This document shows, in pieces, positions 1 to 5,336 of a DNA stretch of 6,354 nucleotides. Both the position numbers and the translations under genes were made by a program. Source of the stretch: Bacteroidales bacterium (lineage in GTDB: Bacteria > Bacteroidota > Bacteroidia > Bacteroidales > UBA7960). The notes under the pieces are model-generated. The model saw only the letters and a program-made list of their open reading frames with translations. It did no database searches and was not told the DNA's origin. Each line of letters opens with the position of its first letter. Positions within the stretch are counted from its first letter, which is position 1. The stretch spans positions 1 to 6,354 of the forward strand of contig SLDN01000198.1 of NCBI GenBank assembly GCA_007125275.1. The letters run 5' to 3'.

Positions 1-61
1 AAGAATGAAGAATGAAGAATGAAGAATGAAGAATGAAGAATGAAGAATGAAGAATGAAGAA
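1..61. repeat. AAGAATG heptamer tandem array (8 perfect copies plus a partial one, cut by window edge)
   Basis: Eight perfect, uninterrupted copies of the 7-bp unit AAGAATG occupy 1-56, followed by a partial unit to 61. The array is already under way at base 1, so its full length is unknown. Every unit contains ATGA across the unit junction, so on the + strand each ATG opens a five-codon reading frame (M-K-N-E-E-stop) whose TGA overlaps another ATG. All three + frames are therefore closed every 21 bp. Within the array the - strand is open in all frames, but no real gene is seen there. Perfect copy identity suggests recent expansion or slippage. The unit resembles the AACCATG unit of the downstream array (shared AA--ATG pattern). 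No protein-coding role is claimed. Confidence 0.95.
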
Positions 62-100
62 GTTGTATTAAGCTCGGAGGGTTCGCATATTATCAGCTAC

Positions 101-226
101 AACTCCAAACTCCAAACTCCAAACTCTGAACTCTTAACCATGAACCATCAACCATGAACCATGAACCATGAACCATGAACCATGAACCATGAACCATGAA
201 CTATGAACCCGTAACCATTAACACAT
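101..226. repeat. In-register AACnnnn heptamer array, 18 units, abutting the efflux adaptor start codon
   Basis: From 101 to 226 the sequence reads as 18 consecutive 7-bp units, each beginning AAC, with no register break. There are three AACTCCA, one AACTCTG and one AACTCTT (101-135). AACCATG and AACCATC follow (136-149), then seven perfect AACCATG (150-198). The array ends with the degenerate units AACTATG, AACCCGT, AACCATT and AACACAT (199-226). The best-conserved copies sit in the middle and the ends decay, as expected for an array that expands internally. It differs in phase from the 1-61 array, with a 39-bp non-repeat spacer (62-100) between them. Heptamer arrays of this kind (STRR elements) are known from cyanobacteria. 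I infer, without a search, that this is a comparable Bacteroidota intergenic repeat. Copy-number change here would alter the spacing upstream of the adaptor gene. Confidence 0.95.
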
Positions 227-228
227 GA
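196..228 (+). other. Possible leader mini-ORF overlapping the adaptor start codon (ATGA)
   Basis: ATG at 196-198 opens a ten-codon frame (M-N-Y-E-P-V-T-I-N-T) that stops at TGA 226-228. That stop overlaps the ATG at 225-227 of the efflux adaptor gene as ATGA, the classic arrangement for translational coupling. The same ATG is itself overlapped by the stop of the preceding mini-ORF, giving a chain of starts 154, 168, 182, 196 and 225. The geometry is read directly from the sequence. Translation of the mini-ORFs is unproven, there is no Shine-Dalgarno, and the overlaps inside the array follow automatically from any heptamer containing ATGA. Only the last overlap is independent of the repeat. 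Confidence 0.25.
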
Positions 229-1547
229 AACTGAACAAACCATTAAAGATTGCACTGATTGTTTTTGGGGTGCTGCTATTGATCATCCTGGTAGGCCGCA
301 GGGCAGGCTGGGTAGGAGGCCACGAAGGCGTGAGGGTATCTGTAGAAGAGACAACCCGCCGCGACATCGTTGAAATTGTTACCGCCAGTGGCCGCGTAAG
401 GCCTGTTACCGAGGTAAAGATGAGCCCCGATGTTTCGGGCGAGATCATTGAGTTAAATGTAGAGGAGGGTGACTTTGTTGAGCGTGGTCATTTTCTGGCA
501 CGCATCAATCCTGATATCTATGAAGCGGCCCTCGACCGCATGGAGGCGTCGTTGAATACATCGCGGGCAAACCTGGCCAATGCAAGGGCGCGGCTCTTGC
601 AGGCTGAGGCGCAGTTTATCAACGCCAGCGCCAACTACCAGCGAAACAAAAAACTCTTTGAACAAAATGCCATCTCTGAAGCTGAATACGACACTGCACG
701 TTCCCAGTACCTCGTGGCAGAAGCTGATGTTGAAGGCGCAAGGCAAAGTGTTATCGGCAGCGAGTTCCAGGTGAAAAGCGCTGAAGCTGGCGTTACTGAA
801 GCCCGTGACAACCTGTCCAAAACAAACCTCTTTGCACCAATGGATGGCACCGTTTCCCGACTGGATGCCGAGATTGGTGAAAGGGTCGTAGGTACGTCGC
901 AGTTTGCCGGTACGGAGATCATACGTATCGCAAACCTGAATGTCATGGAGGTAAAAGTGGAGGTTAATGAAAACGACATCGTTCGTGTAAATGAAGGCGA
1001 CACGGCTTATATACAGGTAGATGCGTTTTTTGGAGAGCGCTTTATGGGAAAGGTCACATCCATCGCCAATTCAGCCATTGGCGAAGGGATGGGCATTGAT
1101 CAGGTCACCAACTTTGAAGTCCGCATCCGCATGATTACTGATTCGTACGCACACCTTTTGCGGGAGGACAGGCCTCATCTCTCCCCCTTCCGGCCAGGCA
1201 TGTCAGCCACGGTTGATATTCAAACCCAAAAGGTTTACAGTGTGGTTTCTGTACCCATTCAAGCTGTTACCACACGCGAGGAAAGCCGGCGCCAGAATAA
1301 CGATGAAGAAGAGGAAACAGATACCACAGTGGCATCACGGCCAAGGGAGTTCGTATTCCTCTATGACAACGGCGTTGCAAAACAAGTAGCGGTTGTGTCG
1401 GGCATCCAGGATACTCAATACATTCACATCAAGGAGGGCCTTGAAGAAGGACAGGAGGTCATCACCGGACCTTATCGGTTATTGTCAAGAGACCTCAGTG
1501 ATGGCGACCAGGTCATCAAAGTGCAACGAGAAGAACTGTTCAGATAG
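225..1547 (+). CDS. HlyD/MacA-type periplasmic adaptor of a tripartite efflux pump (membrane fusion protein)
   Basis: This 440-aa protein probably links an inner-membrane transporter (RND or MacB-type ABC) to a TolC-like outer-membrane channel. An N-terminal signal anchor spans residues about 8-23, so the body is periplasmic. The first half of the lipoyl/barrel-sandwich domain is at about 62-97 (SPDVSGEIIELNVEEGD). A long Ala/Glu-rich alpha-helical hairpin covers about 98-200, and the second lipoyl half follows at about 201-240 (LFAPMDGTVSRLDAEIGERV). A beta-barrel (about 241-335) and a membrane-proximal domain (about 336-440) complete the usual fold. A short acidic, low-complexity loop (about 355-368, NNDEEEETDTT) interrupts the membrane-proximal domain. 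Start 225 is chosen because it directly precedes the membrane anchor; the upstream region is a heptamer array without a Shine-Dalgarno. Its transporter and channel partners are not in the window and may lie upstream. The substrate cannot be inferred. The stop codon directly abuts tsaB. Confidence 0.9.
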   Translation: MKLNKPLKIALIVFGVLLLIILVGRRAGWVGGHEGVRVSVEETTRRDIVEIVTASGRVRPVTEVKMSPDVSGEIIELNVEEGDFVERGHFLARINPDIYEAALDRMEASLNTSRANLANARARLLQAEAQFINASANYQRNKKLFEQNAISEAEYDTARSQYLVAEADVEGARQSVIGSEFQVKSAEAGVTEARDNLSKTNLFAPMDGTVSRLDAEIGERVVGTSQFAGTEIIRIANLNVMEVKVEVNENDIVRVNEGDTAYIQVDAFFGERFMGKVTSIANSAIGEGMGIDQVTNFEVRIRMITDSYAHLLREDRPHLSPFRPGMSATVDIQTQKVYSVVSVPIQAVTTREESRRQNNDEEEETDTTVASRPREFVFLYDNGVAKQVAVVSGIQDTQYIHIKEGLEEGQEVITGPYRLLSRDLSDGDQVIKVQREELFR

Positions 1548-2273
1548 ATGCCCTCCATACTTCACATAGAATCAACCACTAAGGCTTGCTCGGTGGGGCT
1601 GTCGCATAGCGGGCAAATGATTGCCTTGCGCGAAAGTGTTAGTCTCGAATACTCGCACTCATCCTCTCTTACTGTTTTCATGGAAGATGTGATGAGGGAA
1701 GCGGGTAAAAAGCCGTCCGATATAGATGCAGTGGCTGTGAGCCACGGACCGGGCTCCTACACCGGGCTTCGTATTGGTGTGTCGGCGGCCAAGGGCTTTT
1801 GCTATGCCCTGGATATTCCGCTCATTGCCATTGATACCATGAAAGCCCTCACGAATACAGCCCTCCAAAAACTGGCAGGGCAGGAAGGCCTCGTCTCCCC
1901 AGCAGCCATAGAAGCTGTTTTTTGCCCGATGATCGACGCCCGCCGGATGGAAGTGTATTATGCCCTCTACCGTTACGACTTGTTGCCAATGCAGGAAACG
2001 AGGGCAGAGGTTATTGAAGAAAACACGTTCAGCAAAATCCTGGAAGACTATAAAATATTCTTCTTTGGCGATGGTGCAGGGAAATGTCGAAATCTAATCA
2101 ATAGCTGCAACGCCATGTTTATAGATGATATATGGCCATCTGCCATCGGGATGTCGCAAGAAGCCGAACAGAAATATGAGCAGGGTGAATTTGTCGATCT
2201 GGCCTACTTTGAACCATTCTACCTCAAAGACTTCGTAGCCGGAAAGCCCAAGGTGAAAGGGCTGTTTTCTTAG
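1548..2273 (+). CDS. tsaB: tRNA N6-threonylcarbamoyladenosine biosynthesis protein TsaB
   Basis: TsaB (YeaZ) is the dimerization partner of TsaD in the complex that adds threonylcarbamoyl to A37 of ANN-decoding tRNAs. It has an ASKHA fold but mainly plays a structural role. The 241-aa product has the family marks in order: an N-terminal strand ILHIESTTKACSVGL (residues 4-18), a SHSSSL segment near 36-41, the signature SHGPGSYTGLRIGVSAAKGF (65-84), MIDARRMEVYYALY (128-141), a glycine turn FFGDGAGKC (172-180), and a C-terminal PFYLKDFVAGKPK (223-235). The length is normal for the family. Its ATG follows the TAG of the adaptor gene with no intervening base (TAGATG), so the two are almost certainly cotranscribed and probably translationally coupled. 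TsaD, TsaE and TsaC are not in the window. No convincing terminator follows. Confidence 0.95.
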   Translation: MPSILHIESTTKACSVGLSHSGQMIALRESVSLEYSHSSSLTVFMEDVMREAGKKPSDIDAVAVSHGPGSYTGLRIGVSAAKGFCYALDIPLIAIDTMKALTNTALQKLAGQEGLVSPAAIEAVFCPMIDARRMEVYYALYRYDLLPMQETRAEVIEENTFSKILEDYKIFFFGDGAGKCRNLINSCNAMFIDDIWPSAIGMSQEAEQKYEQGEFVDLAYFEPFYLKDFVAGKPKVKGLFS

Positions 2274-2327
2274 CCGTAACGCACGTCACAGACCTGTATC
2301 AATGCCTTGTTTTTTGTTGAGTGTGTG

Positions 2328-2369
2328 CATTGGTAAGTTTGGCAGGCTCCCTTGCTGCACCCACCAATG
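2328..2369 (+). other. Nested inverted repeat, possible RNA stem-loop or operator
   Basis: CATTGGT at 2328-2334 is the exact reverse complement of ACCAATG at 2363-2369. Between them GCAG (2342-2345) can pair with CTGC (2355-2358) around a 9-nt loop, giving a two-part stem with an asymmetric internal loop (7 nt against 4 nt). No T-run follows, so it is not a standard intrinsic terminator. It lies about 55 bp after tsaB and about 110 bp before the divIC promoter element. It could be a processing or attenuation structure in the tsaB 3' end, an operator, or chance. Confidence 0.3.
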
Positions 2370-2449
2370 ACGGGCCGCTGTAAATATTGAGCCACTAAGC
2401 TGTTAATTATGTGCAATTTAAGATGTGGTTTCCTTCGTGTTCTGATGTC

Positions 2450-2484
2450 TTTCTTCATCGGACGCCAATTATTCTTTATATTTG
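2450..2484 (+). promoter_or_regulatory. Bacteroidota-type promoter for divIC
   Basis: TATATTTG at 2477-2484 is an exact match to the Bacteroidota sigma-ABfr -7 consensus TAnnTTTG. A weak -33 match (TTTC at 2450-2453) lies 23 bp upstream, at the long end of the accepted spacing. Transcription would begin near 2488-2491, leaving a leader of only about 10-13 nt before the ATG at 2501. This supports both an independent transcript for divIC and the choice of 2501 as its start. The -7 element is strong; the -33 element is uncertain. Confidence 0.6.
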
Positions 2485-2500
2485 CATAAAGCAATTTGAT

Positions 2501-2794
2501 ATGTGGCAGAAAATTCCTTCTTTCCTGCGCAACAAGTACTTCCTTGTCTTTTTGGCGGTGTTTGTGTGGCTTTTTTTCTTTGATGCGCAAAGCTTTATCC
2601 AACAATGGCGTATGCATCGCCAGCTGAAGGAGTTAAAAACAGAGCGTGACTTTTACCGGGAGCAGATCACAAGCGACAGTCTGGCCATTGAAGAATTAAC
2701 CGGCGACCCGGATGCTCTTGAACGCTATGCCCGTGAAAAATACCTGATGAAAAGTGAAGGGGAGGATGTATACATTATCGTAGAGGAAAGGTAA
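2501..2794 (+). CDS. DivIC/FtsB-like septum formation initiator family protein
   Basis: A small bitopic cell-division protein, 97 aa from the chosen start. Proteins of this family (FtsB/DivIC) bridge early and late divisome components through periplasmic coiled coils. A short cytoplasmic N-terminus (MWQKIPSFLRNKY) is followed by one membrane helix at about residues 13-27. A charged coiled-coil segment covers about 32-66 (QQWRMHRQLKELKTERDFYREQI), and the terminal family motif is at 71-93 (DALERYAREKYLMKSEGEDV, then YII). This is the normal size and layout for Bacteroidota members. The frame stays open upstream to a GTG at 2411. I prefer 2501 because the extra 30 residues are not family-like and the promoter element at 2477-2484 lies within them. 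It converges on priA, stop to stop 18 bp apart. Whether it acts as FtsB or DivIC is only a family-level inference. Confidence 0.88.
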   Translation: MWQKIPSFLRNKYFLVFLAVFVWLFFFDAQSFIQQWRMHRQLKELKTERDFYREQITSDSLAIEELTGDPDALERYAREKYLMKSEGEDVYIIVEER

Positions 2795-2798
2795 ATGT

Positions 2799-2828
2799 TG
2801 CAGATGAGATCATTATGCGGGATCTGCA
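2799..2828. terminator. Weak candidate bidirectional stem-loop at the divIC/priA convergence
   Basis: TGCAGAT (2799-2805) and ATCTGCA (2822-2828) form a perfect 7-bp inverted repeat with a 16-nt loop that contains the priA stop codon. An alternative 5-bp stem, AGATC/GATCT (2807-2811 with 2821-2825), overlaps it. The position between convergent stops fits a shared terminator, but neither strand shows a T-run after the stem. It could equally be chance, with Rho acting or the transcripts simply overlapping. Confidence 0.25.
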
Positions 2829-5305
2829 TTGAAGATCAGGCGAACTGGTTTCCACTCTTTGTCCTGTAAAAAATCATTGGCCAGCTTTTTTAGCTTTGCT
2901 TTGTCTTCGGGGAGCCTTGGGCTTCTCACAAGTTTTATCATGATGTTCTTGATGAACTGGTTTCGTATTCTTGACACGATCGGATATTCGGGACCCAGCA
3001 CCTGTTTTGGGAAGGCTTTGTTGAGCAGCCCGGCAAGTCTGTCTGCAGCCCTGTTCACCAGTTTGTCGTCGATGTGCAGCAGGGAAACGATGACCAGCCG
3101 GCTAAATGGCGGGTAGTTAAACTCCCGTCTTTCGGCGATTTGCTGCAAGTACATGTCTTCATAATTGTTGGTGATAACCTGTTTGATGATGGGGTGTTCG
3201 GGGTGGAAGCTCTGGATAATGACTTTCCCGCGTTTTTTGTGCCGTCCGGCCCTGCCGCTCACCTGTGCCATCAGCTGGAAGCCCCGCTCGTGCGCCCTGA
3301 AGTCCGGAAAATTCAGCAGGTTGTCGGCATTCAGTATGCCCACGACTCCCACATTGTTAAAGTCCAGCCCCTTGCTGATCATCTGGGTACCCACCAGTAT
3401 ATCTGTGCGTTTCTGCTCAAAGTCTTCAATGATTTTGCGGTATGCAAATTTTGAGCGTGTGGTGTCGAAGTCCATCCTTGCCACGCTGGCGTCCGGAAAG
3501 AAAAGCGGGAGTTCTTCTTCGATCTTTTCCGTGCCAAAGCCCTTCATCTTCACACCGGTGGAGCCGCAGTCCGGACAATCGCCCGGCGGTGCCGTTGTGT
3601 ATCCGCAGTAGTGACATTTAAGTTTGTTGATGTGTTTGTGATACACCAGCTTGACGTCGCATTGGTGGCACCCTGGCAGCCAATGGCAGATGTCGCATTC
3701 GAGGCGCAGGGAAAAGCCCCGGCGGTTTTGAAAAAGGATGATCTGCTCGCCGGCTTCCAGGGCTTCCTTTATGGCGTCGTGCAGCATGGGTGAGAAGTGC
3801 GACTTCATTGCTTTGCTACGGGTGTCGCGCCGAATGTCGGCCACCTGGATCTCCGGCATTAGCACCCCGCCGTGGCGCTTTTCTATGCGGGCATAGGCAA
3901 ACCTGCCTGCCCTTACGTTGGCAAAAGACTCCAGCGAGGGCGTGGCCGATCCAAGCAGCACTTTTGCCCCGTGCATTGAAGCCAGATAGATGGCTGCATC
4001 ACGCGCATGGTAGCGCGGCGCCGGGTCATACTGCTTGTAGCTGGGCTCGTGCTCCTCGTCGATGATGATGAGTCCGGGCTTTTGAAAGGGCAGGAACATC
4101 GCGGAGCGTGGCCCCAGCACAAGGTCATAGGAGATGTTTTCGTCACCGGATCTGATCCCTCCCCTCAGCAGGTTGTTCCAAACCTCGGTGCGTTCCATCG
4201 CGTTGAAACGGGAATGGTAGATGCCTGCCCTGTGCCCAAAATGCTGTTGCAAGCGGCTGATGATCTGCACCGTAAGGGCGATCTCCGGCAAGAGGTAGAG
4301 TACCTGCTCGCCCCGGCTGATCGCTTCATTGATCAGCTTGATGTAAAGCTCCGTTTTGCCGCTGGAAGTAACTCCGTGCAAGAGCACCACGTCGTGGGTT
4401 TCAAAACCGGTCCTGATTTCTTGCAAGGCTTTTTCCTGGTGTTCATTCAGCGTAATTTTTTTATCAACGGCCGGCAGGTGGTCAAAGTAGCTGATCACCT
4501 TGTCATAAACCTCAAAAACGCCCTTTTTGACCAATGCCTGCAATGCCGTACTGCCGTTTTTGACCGCCTTGGTGATGGTTTCTGATTTGACCTCCTTTCG
4601 TTGCCCGCCAAAGAAGTCAGCATGTTTGACGTATTGCATCAGCATCTCCAGCTGCTTTGGTGCTTTGCGTTCGCAGTGGTCAAAGAGGTCTTTTAGTTTT
4701 TCATCTGAGGCATAGCTTTCGGTGATGCGCACGTGTTTTTCACGCCTTGGTCGCCAGGGGTTGTCGAGCTCTTCCTTTAGCTGCACCAGCCCTTTCTCTA
4801 TCATGGTTTTGATGAGTGGCAATACTTTGGGTAAGCCACTGATGGCCGCGGCTTCGCTGAGGGTGAGCTGCTTGCTGTCCCTGAGTGCCTCAAGCAAAGC
4901 CTGCTCCTTTTCGTTCAGGGTGTAGTCGCTGGTGTCGACGAGCGGGTTTTGCGAGATGCGCGTTTCGCCGGTCAGCTTCATTGCCGGCGGCAAGGCGGCA
5001 TTCATCACCTCACCTTCGGTGCAGAGGTAGTATTGTGCCAACCACTCCCAGAACCGAAACTGCATTTGCGTCACCACGGGTTCTTCGTCCAGCAGGCTAT
5101 GGATATACCTGACCTGAAATTTAGCAGGTGGCTTATCGTGGATGTGCTTTATCAGGCCGGCATACACCCTGTTGCGACCGAAGGGCACCACGGCACGTTG
5201 ACCGGCAGTGATGCTGTCGTTCAGATCGAAGGGCACACGATAGGTGAAGCACCCCTCTACCGGGAGGGGAAGCAGGATATCGGCAAACAGGGTTTGGCGG
5301 CCCAT
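2813..5305 (-). CDS. priA: Primosomal protein N' (PriA), replication restart 3'-5' DNA helicase
   Basis: PriA recognises stalled forks and D-loops and reloads the replisome. From the ATG at 5305 it has 830 aa, longer than E. coli PriA (732 aa). In order: the N-terminal 3'-DNA-binding domain (LFADILLPLPVEGCFTY from residue 5); a winged-helix region (about 130-180); a spacer up to about 285; Walker A GVTSSGKT (311-318); DEEH (416-419); GSATPSLES (452-460); the zinc-binding insert with all eight cysteines (537, 540, 546, 549, 564, 567, 577, 580); ILVGTQMISKGLDF (636-649); QVSGRAGR (681-688); and YPPF (731-734). All helicase motifs are intact. A GTG at 5362 in frame would add 19 residues and overlap pfkA by 26 bp. 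I prefer 5305 because family similarity begins just after it. It lies 31 bp downstream of pfkA with no promoter seen between, so cotranscription is likely. Confidence 0.95.
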   Translation of the reverse strand: MGRQTLFADILLPLPVEGCFTYRVPFDLNDSITAGQRAVVPFGRNRVYAGLIKHIHDKPPAKFQVRYIHSLLDEEPVVTQMQFRFWEWLAQYYLCTEGEVMNAALPPAMKLTGETRISQNPLVDTSDYTLNEKEQALLEALRDSKQLTLSEAAAISGLPKVLPLIKTMIEKGLVQLKEELDNPWRPRREKHVRITESYASDEKLKDLFDHCERKAPKQLEMLMQYVKHADFFGGQRKEVKSETITKAVKNGSTALQALVKKGVFEVYDKVISYFDHLPAVDKKITLNEHQEKALQEIRTGFETHDVVLLHGVTSSGKTELYIKLINEAISRGEQVLYLLPEIALTVQIISRLQQHFGHRAGIYHSRFNAMERTEVWNNLLRGGIRSGDENISYDLVLGPRSAMFLPFQKPGLIIIDEEHEPSYKQYDPAPRYHARDAAIYLASMHGAKVLLGSATPSLESFANVRAGRFAYARIEKRHGGVLMPEIQVADIRRDTRSKAMKSHFSPMLHDAIKEALEAGEQIILFQNRRGFSLRLECDICHWLPGCHQCDVKLVYHKHINKLKCHYCGYTTAPPGDCPDCGSTGVKMKGFGTEKIEEELPLFFPDASVARMDFDTTRSKFAYRKIIEDFEQKRTDILVGTQMISKGLDFNNVGVVGILNADNLLNFPDFRAHERGFQLMAQVSGRAGRHKKRGKVIIQSFHPEHPIIKQVITNNYEDMYLQQIAERREFNYPPFSRLVIVSLLHIDDKLVNRAADRLAGLLNKAFPKQVLGPEYPIVSRIRNQFIKNIMIKLVRSPRLPEDKAKLKKLANDFLQDKEWKPVRLIFNADPA

Positions 5306-5336
5306 CGCATAAGGGTTTTGCTGTTTAAGGTGATAA

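Larger units (their letters stand above)
2274..2500. other. Intergenic region between tsaB and divIC
   Basis: This 227-bp stretch has no credible gene. An extension of the divIC frame upstream to a GTG at 2411 exists, but its residues do not look like the family, and a good promoter sits inside it. The region holds a nested inverted repeat (2328-2369), one copy of a short direct repeat (2413-2436) and the TATATTTG promoter element (2477-2484). A run of six T at 2310-2315 has no stem directly before it, so I do not call a terminator. Confidence 0.7.

Noticed and set aside
1..226. CRISPR array
   Set aside because: The repeats are 7-bp direct tandem units without unique spacers and no cas genes are present.
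101..226. Protein-coding heptamer repeat on the - strand
   Set aside because: The repeat units are open on the - strand, but the degenerate units introduce stops (for example TTA at 134-136, CTA at 201-203 and TTA at 218-220), and no flanking gene continues the frame.
2260..2275. Intrinsic terminator at the end of tsaB
   Set aside because: GGCT/AGCC gives only a 4-5 bp stem around the stop codon and is followed by GTAACGCAC rather than a T-run.
2411..2500. Longer divIC starting at the GTG at 2411
   Set aside because: The extra 30 residues are not typical of the family and contain the TATATTTG promoter element; ATG 2501 gives a normal-size protein.
2270..2617. 115-codon open frame on the - strand across the tsaB-divIC gap
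   Set aside because: It overlaps the end of tsaB and the divIC start and promoter, shows no recognisable domain, and looks like an antisense shadow.
4007..4585. 192-codon + strand open frame inside priA
   Set aside because: It lies antisense to the conserved helicase motifs of priA, and its product has no family features.
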